Part shown: in pieces, positions 1-7,008 of the stretch
Numbering within the stretch: position 1 is the first letter of the stretch
How the letters are laid out: every line of letters starts with the position of its first letter
Assembly: GCA_903889815.1 (NCBI GenBank)
Contig: CAISYX010000340.1
Location: 1-14,104 of the forward strand
Length of the DNA: 14,104 bases
Direction of reading: 5' to 3'
Source of the DNA: an uncultured Gammaproteobacteria bacterium
GTDB taxonomy: Bacteria; Pseudomonadota; Gammaproteobacteria; Pseudomonadales; Pseudohongiellaceae
Position numbers and translations under genes: made by a program
Notes under the pieces: model-generated
What the model saw: only the letters and a program-made list of their open reading frames with translations
Told to the model about the DNA's origin: nothing
Databases searched by the model: none

Positions 1-412
1 ACGCGTAGTGGCGCACGTTGTCTTCCCCCACCCAGCTGCCGCGGGAGGGCGAGCCTTCCACATGATGCGTGACGATCTGGTTCTCGATGTCCCAGGTGAC
101 ACTGCCATAGTACGCAAAGCCACCGCTGACATTGGTGGACGACGCCGCCGCGCGGGCGGGCAGATCCTTCGGCATGCCTTGAGCCGTCATGTTGTCGTGC
201 TCGTCATAGGTGATGCGGCCTTCGTAATTGTTGTCCACCACGCCCCCGCCTTCCGGGAAGGAGACATAGCTGAGCAGTTCATAATGGCCAACGAACTGCT
301 TCTTCACCGCTGCCAGATCGGCGTCGGCCGCATTGAGCGGAGAATCCATGGCTATGAACATCGCCACTGCTGCACCCGCAGCGATACCTGTGAACAATCC
401 AATTCTGCGCAT
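1..412 (-). CDS. Exported lipocalin-like domain protein, 3' end outside window
   Basis: The first 137 residues are visible; the rest lies beyond the left edge. The start ATG (412-410) is preceded by a strong ribosome binding site reading AAGGGGAG on the minus strand. Residues 1-29 look like a signal peptide: MRR, a hydrophobic stretch to about residue 22, then a small-residue region (NAADA) suited to signal peptidase I, so the protein should be periplasmic. The mature part has FVGHYELLSY near residue 40, then GRITYDEHDNMTAQGMP, and later FAYYGSVTWD followed by IVTHHVEGS. This order resembles the small lipocalin-like family (Lipocalin_5 type) of bacterial beta-barrel proteins. These are mostly uncharacterised and no ligand can be inferred. 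It is divergent from tesB across a 158-base gap. The family call is from motif recognition only. Confidence 0.7.
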   Translation of the reverse strand, partial: MRRIGLFTGIAAGAAVAMFIAMDSPLNAADADLAAVKKQFVGHYELLSYVSFPEGGGVVDNNYEGRITYDEHDNMTAQGMPKDLPARAAASSTNVSGGFAYYGSVTWDIENQIVTHHVEGSPSRGSWVGEDNVRHYA

Positions 413-455
413 GATGTCTCCCCTTCAAAGCCTTGCTTGTTATTGATGTCCGGCG

Positions 456-484
456 ATCATACGCGGGCGCTCCGGGGGCGTAAA
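456..484 (-). promoter_or_regulatory. Probable sigma70 promoter of the lipocalin-like gene
   Basis: On the minus strand, TTTACG (484-479) is followed after 17 bases by TATGAT (461-456). The -10 box matches the consensus at 5 of 6 positions and the -35 box at 4 of 6. Transcription would begin near 449, giving a leader of about 37 bases that contains the AAGGGGAG ribosome binding site. Confidence 0.5.
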
Positions 485-499
485 GCCAGGCCCCCACGT

Positions 500-528
500 G
501 TGAAACGTGCCGTGCGTCCTGTTACACT
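500..528 (+). promoter_or_regulatory. Probable extended -10 promoter of tesB
   Basis: GTGAAA (500-505) and TACACT (523-528) are separated by 17 bases, and TG sits one base before the -10 box (520-521), which makes it an extended -10 promoter. Transcription would start near 535, about 36 bases before the tesB ATG. It lies in the same gap as the divergent lipocalin promoter; the -35 boxes are about 15 bases apart, so binding at one could affect the other. Confidence 0.45.
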
Positions 529-570
529 GCGGGCCTTTTCGAACAGCTGTTCGCCACCCCGGAGACCGCC

Positions 571-1440
571 ATGAACCAGCAGCTGCAGCAACTCTTCGAT
601 CACCTCGACCTGGAGACGCTCGACGACGGCCTGTTCCAGACACGCCACAAGAGTGAAGGCTGGCGTCATATCTTCGGGGGCCAGGTGCTGGCCCAGGCGC
701 TGCTCAGTGCCAGCCGCACGGTGGCGGAAGGACGCCAGGTGCATTCGCTGCACGCCTATTTCCTGCGGCCCGGCGACAAGGAGCATCCGATCCTGTTCAA
801 GGTGGAAAACCTGCGTGACGGCAAGAGCTTCTGCACGCGTCGTGTCACCGCGATTCAGCACGGCGCGGCGATTCTCAATCTGGCCGCCTCGTTCCAGTTG
901 CCGGAGAGCGGTCTGTCGCATCAGGAGACCATGCCCCAGGTGCCTCCTCCGGAAGCCTGCCTCACCCGCAGCGAGCTGGCCCACAAGTTCCGCGACAGCC
1001 TGTCTCCCGAACTGCTGGCGAATTTCTCACGCCCGTTCGCCATCGACCTGCGTCCCGTGGATGTGGAGAACATGATGCGCCCTGAACCACGGCCTGCCCG
1101 GCGCAGTGTGTGGATGCGCGTGAACACCGACCTGCCGGCCGACTACCCGCTGCACGCCCAGATGCTGGCCTACGCCTCGGACATGGCGCTGCTGGACACC
1201 AGTCTGCGCCCCCACGGCATGAGCGTGTACTCACCGCAATTGCAGATCGCGAGCCTGGATCATTCGATGTGGTTCCACCGCCCCTTCCGCATGGACGAGT
1301 GGCTTCTGTATGTGCAGGACAGCCCGTCTGCCTCTGCTGCGCGCGGCTTCAGCCGCGGCAACATCTTTCGACAGAACGGCGAGCTGGTGGTGTCGGTGGC
1401 GCAGGAAGGGCTGATCCGCGTGCACGATACGCCGCGCTAG
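571..1440 (+). CDS. tesB: Acyl-CoA thioesterase II
   Basis: A 289-residue double-hotdog thioesterase, the same size as E. coli TesB. It hydrolyses medium- and long-chain acyl-CoA to free fatty acid and CoA in the cytoplasm. The N-terminal hotdog carries FGGQVLAQAL (residues 35-44) and HAYFLRPGD (61-69). The C-terminal hotdog carries YASDMALL (201-208), DHSMWFHRPF (230-239) and ARGFSRG (257-263). The catalytic Asp and Gln known from E. coli TesB (D204, Q278) fall on the same numbers here; the third residue, Thr228, is Ser228. The start ATG follows GGAG at 561-564 with 6 bases of spacing. Its stop faces the stop of the GST gene across 48 bases, with no clear terminator hairpin. It is probably monocistronic. 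Confidence 0.95.
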   Translation: MNQQLQQLFDHLDLETLDDGLFQTRHKSEGWRHIFGGQVLAQALLSASRTVAEGRQVHSLHAYFLRPGDKEHPILFKVENLRDGKSFCTRRVTAIQHGAAILNLAASFQLPESGLSHQETMPQVPPPEACLTRSELAHKFRDSLSPELLANFSRPFAIDLRPVDVENMMRPEPRPARRSVWMRVNTDLPADYPLHAQMLAYASDMALLDTSLRPHGMSVYSPQLQIASLDHSMWFHRPFRMDEWLLYVQDSPSASAARGFSRGNIFRQNGELVVSVAQEGLIRVHDTPR

Positions 1441-1488
1441 TCACGCTCACCCGCACCAGCAGGCAAACGCGCAGCTGCAGGCGGCGCT

Positions 1489-2175
1489 TCAGCGCGCAGT
1501 GCGGTGATCGGCCAGCAGAACACCACGCCGCAGACAATCGTGTTCGTGTTGCTCATCGCGCCAGGGTTCTGCGAGGGCGTCCTGGTACCATTGCTGCATC
1601 GCCGGCAATTCAAGCAGGCGGGCGGCGTAGGCTTGCGCCGGTGCGGCCAGCGTCAACCCATAGGTCTGCACGCGCAAGGCCACCGGGGCGAAGAAGGCGT
1701 CCACGGCGGTAAAACGCTCACCGGCCAGATACGGACCGCCAAAACGCTGCAGCCCCTCGCACCACAATTCGTTGAGACGGGCAATGTCCCGCAGCAGCGG
1801 CGGCACCATGTCGTGCAGACGAATGCGCACGCCGCAGCTCATCGAGCAGTGCTCGCGCAAGGCGAGAAATCCGGAATGCATTTCGGCCGCGGCAGAGCGC
1901 GCCCAGGCCCGTGTCATCCGCTCCTCGGGCCACACCGATGTGGACTGTTCGGCCAGAAACTCGGCAATTGCCAGCGAGTCCCAGATAGTGCCGTTCTCGG
2001 TGACCAGGGCCGGCACCTTGCCACTGGGCGAGAAGCGTCGGAACTCCTCCCAGTTGGAATGCGCCGTGAAAGGCACCAGCCGTTCCTCGAAGGGAATGTC
2101 GAGCGCCTTCAGCAGAATCCACGGTCGCAATGACCAGGACGAGTAGTTCTTGTTGGCGATGTAGAGAGTCAGCAT
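1489..2175 (-). CDS. Glutathione S-transferase family protein
   Basis: A cytosolic GST of 228 residues. The thioredoxin-like N-terminal domain (about 1-80) begins LTLYIANKNYSSWSLRPW, typical of the bacterial serine-type GSTs, in which one of Ser12, Ser13 or Ser15 would activate glutathione. The cis-proline is Pro55 (KVPAL). WDSLAI (65-70) holds the Asp/Ser pair that binds the gamma-glutamyl group of glutathione. The helical C-terminal domain (about 88-215) has the conserved N-capping segment FTAVDAFFAPV (155-165). The frame stays open for 65 codons upstream, but that part is a shadow of the cupin remnant and lacks GST features. I therefore start at ATG 2175, where the alignable GST sequence begins, although the ribosome binding site there is weak. 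The substrate is unknown; detoxification of electrophiles is the general role of the family. Confidence 0.9.
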   Translation of the reverse strand: MLTLYIANKNYSSWSLRPWILLKALDIPFEERLVPFTAHSNWEEFRRFSPSGKVPALVTENGTIWDSLAIAEFLAEQSTSVWPEERMTRAWARSAAAEMHSGFLALREHCSMSCGVRIRLHDMVPPLLRDIARLNELWCEGLQRFGGPYLAGERFTAVDAFFAPVALRVQTYGLTLAAPAQAYAARLLELPAMQQWYQDALAEPWRDEQHEHDCLRRGVLLADHRTAR

Positions 2176-2188
2176 GTGAATGGTCCGT

Positions 2189-2401
2189 TTATAAATCGAT
2201 ATGACGATGCATTTCCCACAGCGGCCAGTTCCGGGAAAAACTCTGCGTGGTGACCAGATACTCATTGTGGAAGTCGCCGAACCTGCCGGCAGCGAGGTCC
2301 TGCCAGAAGCTGGCATCCAGGGCGATGGATTCCGCCGACCCGTCGGCGCGCAACCGGGCGGAATGGTCATTCATGGTGAAAGGGCCGGGGGGCGTGCTCA
2401 T
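2189..2401 (-). pseudogene. N-terminal remnant of a cupin-domain protein
   Basis: A 70-codon reading frame (ATG 2401, alternative ATG 2374) whose product ends FHNEYLVTTQSFSRNWPLWEMHRHIDL. The run up to WEMH looks like the first strands of small single-domain cupins. In those proteins WEMH is usually followed by a glycine/acidic metal-binding turn (GDE type) and about 50 more residues of barrel. Here the similarity stops at WEMH and the frame closes four codons later, 13 bases before the GST start. I read this as a gene that lost its 3' part in a deletion joining it to the GST gene. It could instead be a short real protein. Neither start has a good ribosome binding site. The match is from memory of the family pattern, so confidence is moderate. 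Confidence 0.5.
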
Positions 2402-2468
2402 GGTCGACGGGTCTTCGCGCTCTGTCCCCGAATCATAGCCGCATCCCCCGCGCGGCGGCAACGACCGG

Positions 2469-2504
2469 GTGGGAGCGAGCCTTGTGGGAGCGGGCCCTGC
2501 CCCC
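2469..2504 (+). repeat. REP-like element, one and a half copies
   Basis: GTGGGAGCGAGCC at 2469-2481 is followed directly by a fuller copy at 2483-2504 (TGTGGGAGCGGGCCCTGCCC and more), whose GGGC/GCCC arms can pair. The fuller copy shares TGTGGGAGCGG and CCTGCCC with the element at 14021-14045 and, in reverse orientation, resembles the one at 4698-4721. It lies between the cupin remnant and pepQ, just upstream of the likely pepQ promoter. Confidence 0.6.
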
Positions 2505-2508
2505 TCTG

Positions 2509-2517
2509 TGCTATCGT
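2509..2517 (+). promoter_or_regulatory. Possible extended -10 element of pepQ
   Basis: TG-C-TATCGT ends 32 bases before the pepQ ATG. Four of six bases match the -10 consensus and the TG extension is present, but no -35 box is visible because the REP-like repeat occupies that place. It resembles the boxes before tesB and the FAD oxidoreductase gene. Confidence 0.25.
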
Positions 2518-2549
2518 CCCGCCATCGCACACACCCACAGAGAACGCCC

Positions 2550-3893
2550 ATGTCCTACGCTCAACACTACGCCCAGCACATCGAACGCCTGCTGGCGCTG
2601 TACACAGACGCTCTGCTCGCCACCGGCAATTTCGAAGCCGTGCTCATTCATAGCGGTTCGGCGCGTTACCACTATGCCGACGACCAGACGTCCCCCTTCC
2701 GCGCCTACGGACACTTCAGCCACTGGCTGCCCGCAAGCCGCCCCGAGCAGGTGCTGCTGATTCTGCCCGGGCAGACGCCTGTGTATTTTCAGGTGGTGCC
2801 CACAGACTTCTGGTATGAACAGACGGCGCATCTTGACGACTGGGTCGCCGCCCAGTGGCAGGTTCAGCCGCTGGAGCGCAGCGCCGCCATTGCCGAGGCG
2901 CTGCAGGGCATTCCCGGCGTCGAGATTCCCCCGCTGGCGCGCATCGCGTTCCTGGGCGAGAACACCCACTTCGCCACGGCCATGGGCCTGCCGCCCGAGT
3001 GCCACAACCCCTCGGCCCTGCTGCAGTGGCTGGATTTCCAGCGCGCCGTGAAGTCCGACTACGAAGTGGCCTGCATCCGCGCCGCCAACCGCCAGGCCCT
3101 GCTGGGCCACACCGCCGCCCGCCATGCCTTCGAAGCCGGCGGCAGCGAGTACGCCATTCACATGGCCTACCTGCAGGCCTGCCACATCCTTGACGAAGAG
3201 ACGCCCTACACCAACATTGTCGCGCTGGACGAGAAGGCGGCCATCCTGCACTACCAGCACAAGCGGCGACAGAGCGGTGAGCGCAGCCAGGTGCTGCTGA
3301 TCGACGCCGGCTGCAAGGTCAACGGCTACTGCTCGGACATTACGCGCACTTTCACCCGGCCCCACACTGCCCCGCTGTTCGGCGACCTGGTGGAAGCCAT
3401 GACCGCCCTGCAGCAGAGCCTGATCCGCAAGGTGCGCCCCGGCATCCCCTACCCCGACATTCACGTGGCCTGCCACATGGGCATCACCAACATCCTGCTG
3501 CAGTCTGGCATCTGCCGCGGCTCGGCGGAGGCTCTTCTGGAACACAAGGTCAGCACGCTGTTCATGCCTCATGGCGTTGGACATCTTCTGGGCATCCAGG
3601 TACACGACGTGGGCGGCCGCATGAAGAACGCGCGGGGCGAGACCCAGGCCCCACCGCCGGAGTACCCGTCGTTGCGAACCACGCGCTCCACCGCCATCGG
3701 CCAGGTGTTCACCATCGAGCCCGGCCTGTACTTCATCCCCGTGCTGCTGGACCCCGAGCGCGACGGGCCGCGCGCGAAATACATCGACTGGGACCTGGTG
3801 GACACCCTGACGCCGCTGGGCGGCATCCGCATCGAGGACAATGTGCTGGTAACGGCGGGTGGGGTGGAGAATCTGACGAGGGTGTCAATCTGA
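2550..3893 (+). CDS. pepQ: Xaa-Pro dipeptidase (prolidase), M24B family
   Basis: A 447-residue cytosolic metallopeptidase, close to the 443 residues of E. coli PepQ. It cleaves dipeptides with C-terminal proline (EC 3.4.13.9) in peptide and collagen-like breakdown; family members can also hydrolyse organophosphate triesters. The N-terminal creatinase-like domain covers about residues 1-165 and the pita-bread catalytic domain about 170-445. All five dinuclear metal ligands are visible: Asp252 (LLIDAG), Asp263 (CSDITRTF), His345 (HGVGHLLG), Glu390 (TIEPGLY) and Glu429 (IRIED). The frame opens 27 codons earlier, but that part is read from the REP-like repeat. The ATG at 2550 gives the usual N-terminus (MSYAQHYAQHIERL), with only a weak AGAGAA ahead of it. 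It is probably transcribed alone. Confidence 0.95.
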   Translation: MSYAQHYAQHIERLLALYTDALLATGNFEAVLIHSGSARYHYADDQTSPFRAYGHFSHWLPASRPEQVLLILPGQTPVYFQVVPTDFWYEQTAHLDDWVAAQWQVQPLERSAAIAEALQGIPGVEIPPLARIAFLGENTHFATAMGLPPECHNPSALLQWLDFQRAVKSDYEVACIRAANRQALLGHTAARHAFEAGGSEYAIHMAYLQACHILDEETPYTNIVALDEKAAILHYQHKRRQSGERSQVLLIDAGCKVNGYCSDITRTFTRPHTAPLFGDLVEAMTALQQSLIRKVRPGIPYPDIHVACHMGITNILLQSGICRGSAEALLEHKVSTLFMPHGVGHLLGIQVHDVGGRMKNARGETQAPPPEYPSLRTTRSTAIGQVFTIEPGLYFIPVLLDPERDGPRAKYIDWDLVDTLTPLGGIRIEDNVLVTAGGVENLTRVSI

Positions 3894-3982
3894 CGATGCT
3901 GCGCCCACGTGCGGCAACACCCGATGCCCATTGCGCCCGCGAGGGCTTACAGTCAACCGCTTGAAACCATCAGGACCACGCC

Positions 3983-4675
3983 ATGCGCCACAGCGAAGGA
4001 CACAAGACACAGCGGATCGGCTGGCTGCGGGCAGCCGTGCTGGGCGCCAATGACGGCATCGTGTCCACTGCCAGCCTGGTGCTGGGAGTGGCCGCCGCCG
4101 GTGCCGATGCCAAGGGCATCCTGGTTGCAGGCGTGGCCGGGCTGGTGGCGGGAGCCATGTCGATGGCGGCCGGCGAGTATGTCTCGGTCAGCTCGCAGGC
4201 CGATACCGAGCGCGCCGATCTGGCCCGCGAGAAGATGGAACTGGCCACACAGCCGGTGCAGGAACTGGCAGAGCTGACGGCGATCTATGTCAGGCGCGGG
4301 CTGGAGCCGGCCCTGGCCGCGACGGTGGCAAGCCAGCTGACGCAGCACGATGCGCTGGGGGCCCATGCACGGGACGAACTCGGCATCTCGGACTCCTAGT
4401 CAGCGCAGCCCATCCAGGCCGCGCTGGCCTCGGCCATCACCTTCTCGGTCGGCGCCCTGCTGCCGCTCCTGGTGGTCATGGTGTTTGCCCCGGCGACGCT
4501 GATGGTGGCGGTGTCGGGCAGTGCGCTGCTGTTTCTGGCCCTGCTGGGCGCCGTGTCGGCGAGAGCCGGTGGCGCTCCCCTGCTGGCGGCGATCATGCGG
4601 GTGAGCTTCTGGGGAGCTCTGGCGATGGCGCTGACGGCGGGAGTGGGGGCACTGTTCGGGGTGGCGGCGGGGTAG
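3983..4675 (+). pseudogene. VIT1/CCC1-family Fe/Mn transporter interrupted by an in-frame TAG
   Basis: The reading frame encodes a full-length (about 230-position) VIT/CCC1-type membrane protein, with one amber codon at 4397-4399 after residue 138. The N-terminal piece has the family signature LRAAVLGANDGIVSTASLVLG (about 13-33), then GVAGLVAGAMSMAAGEYVSVSSQ (about 50-72) and the soluble helical segment (TERADLAREK to ARDELGISDS). After the stop the same frame continues SAQPIQAALASAITFSVGALLPLL and two further hydrophobic helices to a TAG at 4673-4675. AGGA at 3971-3974 serves the first ATG. These proteins export or store Fe2+ or Mn2+. Without the last helices the product should be inactive unless the amber codon is suppressed. 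An internal ATG at 4472 could not restore the missing segment. A sequencing error is also possible. Confidence 0.85.
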
Positions 4676-4697
4676 TGGCGGGGCAGGGGTCAACGGG

Positions 4698-4721
4698 TTC
4701 GCGGGCAAGCCCGCTCCTACA
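4698..4721 (-). repeat. REP element overlapping the stop codon of the beta-lactamase/M20 gene
   Basis: Read on the minus strand this is TGTAGGAGCGGGCTTGCC and on to CGCGAA, the classic Pseudomonas-type REP core with a perfect 6-base stem GCGGGC-TT-GCCCGC. It sits between the convergent VIT remnant and the fusion gene. It could act as a transcription barrier or mRNA 3' stabiliser for either. The TAG within TGTAGG is the stop codon of the fusion gene. Confidence 0.8.
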
Positions 4722-7008
4722 GATTTTCCATCGTGCCCAGGCGCGCGAACATCTCGGTCACAATCTGCAGGTCGATCAGGAACTGCTCCAGACGTTTGAA
4801 CTCATTGGCATTGTGCCCGGTGTATTTCTCGGTGGGCATGGCCAGCCCGAACTGCACGCCGTTGGGCAGATCATGAATGGACGTACCGCCGGCTGAGGAG
4901 CCGAACTCGCGGGGAATGTCGAGATTGGCCACGGCAATGTCCAGCAGGGCGTTTACCCACGCGCCCTCTGGATTGCGGTACATGGGCGCCCCTGCGCTCA
5001 GCTCCAGCGTCACGTCCACGCCCGTCGCGGCCTTCCAGGCGCGCAGTCGCCCATCAATCTCCTGCAGCAAGTCTTGCGGTTCCCGGCCCACGGGCAGGCG
5101 CAGATTCACAGCGGTGCGCAGGCCGTCGGTGTCGGTGGACACAAAGGTCTGGGCCACTGTCAGCGGTCCCATGAAGTCGTGACGGTAGGCAATGCCCATA
5201 CTCTCGCCGTAATGACCCAGACCCCAGTTCTCGGTGGCGTAACGCGCGGCATCGGTAAACTGATTGCTCTTGAACACACTCTCGGCCCGCAGCGATTCCA
5301 TGAAGGCCAGCAGGCGCGACACCGGGTTGATGCCGCTCTCGGGCTCGGAGGAATGGGCAGAGACACCGAACACCTCCAGCAGCACGGCATCGCCGTCGCG
5401 ACGCGCATTGATCTGGAAATCGCTGCCATGGGTGGCGGCGAACACCGCGCCGCGCTCATTGAGCAGCGTGACCAGGGCGTCGGGTCGCTCACTCAGCAGT
5501 CGCGCAGTGGACGAGGCGGGAATCTGATTGGTGGCCAGGCCGCCGCTCAGCGCCACCACTTCGGCGCCCTCACCCGTTGCGGCGCGTGCGGGGAAGCTGG
5601 CCATCACAGTGCCATAGCCCTTCTCGGCGATGATGACGGGATAACTGCCGTCGAGCGCGATGTTGTAGTCGGGCGTGGGGTTGCGCTCCAGATAGTAAGG
5701 CATCGCGTCGCCGCCGGTTTCTTCGCGGGTGTCGATCAGCAGCTTGAAGTGGCGGCGCAGCGGCAGGCCGGAGTCCTTGAGCGCACGCATGGCGAACAGG
5801 GCGGCAACGATGCCGTTCTTGTCATCCTCGGTGCCGCGGCCGTACAGCCGCTCACCGATCTGCGTCGCGGCGAACGGGTCCAGCCGCGTGCCATCGGCCA
5901 GCACCCACTCGTCGGGATTCACCGGCACTACGTCGGCATGGGCATGAACGCCGATCAGCTCGCCCACCGGCTCCCCAAGGGATATCTCGTAGACGCGATT
6001 GTCCACATTGCGGAACTGCAGGCCGAAAATTCGCACCAGGCGTTCCAGTGTGGCAGCGAAGCGCAGGAACTCCGGGTTCTCGTGCTGAGGCAGGCCTTCC
6101 ACATTGAAGGTGGGGATGGCGACGAGTTCGCGCAGCATGATCAGCGCAGCTTCGCCCTGCTCGTCGCGCACATGCTGCGCCAGCTGGCGGATGTCCAGCA
6201 CATAGCGCACCTCATCCAGCGCTGCGCGGGCCACCGCCTGGCGTGCAGGAATGAACGTGTCATCCGGCGCCTTCGCCTGCAGCACGGAAGCAAAGAAGCG
6301 CACCCCCGCGTCGCTTTCCACCCAGCCCACCCACCAGCCAGTATTCTCGTCGCCCTCGAGCACGGCCAGCCCTGTCTTGCTGCGAATGCGCTGCTGGGGC
6401 GTGTCCTCCGAGAGCATCAGCGTCTTCACCAGATCCATGCTGCGCTGTGAGAACGGCAGCTCGTTGCGATAAAGGCGCTGCAGAAACTGCACCTGCTCCA
6501 GCGGCGAGATGCGCAGCGCTCCCGTCAGCCAGAACTGGTCGATGCCGCCGGAGATGTCGCGGTTGCCATAGCCCACAGCATCGATGTGCTGCTGCATGCG
6601 CTCTTCACCAATGGCCCGCACCAGCGCCTGGAAGTGCGGCAAGGCAGACAGGCGAAAGCCTTCCAGCAGCGTCAGGTCCTGGTTCAGTTCCATGCGGCCA
6701 CGCACCACGCCATCCCAGGGCATGACGGTGCTGATGTCGGCAATCACGCCGGTCTCAAGAGCCACCAGCGCACTGAAGATCTTGAACGTGCTGGCAGGAA
6801 TGAAGCGCTGCTGAGCGAGGGCAGCGTCGCCGGCGAGGTACTGGTCAGTGCTCATGTCGTGGACCAGCACGGTGCCGGCGAATCCCGTGGCCTCGACGTG
6901 GCGGCTGATGGCATCCAGCGTGGTGATGGCCGGTTGGGCACTGACGCCAGGGGCGCCCAGCAGCGCGCTGACCAGCAGACTGGCAAGAAGGCAAACAAGA
7001 GGCTTCAT
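4717..7008 (-). CDS. Exported fusion of class D beta-lactamase and M20 dipeptidase
   Basis: A single 763-residue ORF. Residues 1-24 form a signal peptide (cleavage after VSA), so the enzyme is probably periplasmic. Residues 28-267 are a class D (OXA) serine beta-lactamase domain: PASTFK with nucleophile Ser73 and Lys76 (the lysine carboxylated in this class), SAL (121-123) at the SxV position, YGN (147-149), GGIDQFWL with Trp160, KTG (211-213), GWWVGWVE (224-231), and Arg256 matching the carboxylate-binding Arg of OXA-10. Residues 275-763 are a PepV-like M20 peptidase with every expected di-zinc residue: HAD (357-359), GTEDDK with bridging Asp395, catalytic Glu429 and ligand Glu430 (TREETGG), Asp453, His552 (VSAHSSEPESG) and His732 (YTGHNANEF). 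The linker is short (about 268-275). The ATG overlaps the waaA stop (ATGA). Both domains look active. I know of no characterised protein with this architecture; the substrate is unknown. Beta-lactam hydrolysis followed by amide cleavage, or muropeptide processing, are candidate roles. Confidence 0.93.
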   Translation of the reverse strand: MKPLVCLLASLLVSALLGAPGVSAQPAITTLDAISRHVEATGFAGTVLVHDMSTDQYLAGDAALAQQRFIPASTFKIFSALVALETGVIADISTVMPWDGVVRGRMELNQDLTLLEGFRLSALPHFQALVRAIGEERMQQHIDAVGYGNRDISGGIDQFWLTGALRISPLEQVQFLQRLYRNELPFSQRSMDLVKTLMLSEDTPQQRIRSKTGLAVLEGDENTGWWVGWVESDAGVRFFASVLQAKAPDDTFIPARQAVARAALDEVRYVLDIRQLAQHVRDEQGEAALIMLRELVAIPTFNVEGLPQHENPEFLRFAATLERLVRIFGLQFRNVDNRVYEISLGEPVGELIGVHAHADVVPVNPDEWVLADGTRLDPFAATQIGERLYGRGTEDDKNGIVAALFAMRALKDSGLPLRRHFKLLIDTREETGGDAMPYYLERNPTPDYNIALDGSYPVIIAEKGYGTVMASFPARAATGEGAEVVALSGGLATNQIPASSTARLLSERPDALVTLLNERGAVFAATHGSDFQINARRDGDAVLLEVFGVSAHSSEPESGINPVSRLLAFMESLRAESVFKSNQFTDAARYATENWGLGHYGESMGIAYRHDFMGPLTVAQTFVSTDTDGLRTAVNLRLPVGREPQDLLQEIDGRLRAWKAATGVDVTLELSAGAPMYRNPEGAWVNALLDIAVANLDIPREFGSSAGGTSIHDLPNGVQFGLAMPTEKYTGHNANEFKRLEQFLIDLQIVTEMFARLGTMENL

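Noticed and set aside
2175..2370. 65-codon N-terminal extension of the GST frame
   Set aside because: It overlaps the cupin remnant in another frame, lacks GST similarity, and the GST fold begins cleanly at the Met at 2175.
5074..6450. 458-codon plus-strand frame opposite the fusion gene
   Set aside because: It is an antisense shadow in GC-rich DNA with no recognisable domain, while the minus strand carries two complete enzyme domains.
4717..7008. BlaR/MecR-type beta-lactam sensor as an explanation of the OXA domain plus metallopeptidase
   Set aside because: BlaR1 has several membrane helices and an HEXXH zinc protease ahead of the sensor; here there is only a signal peptide, the order is reversed, and the peptidase is M20.
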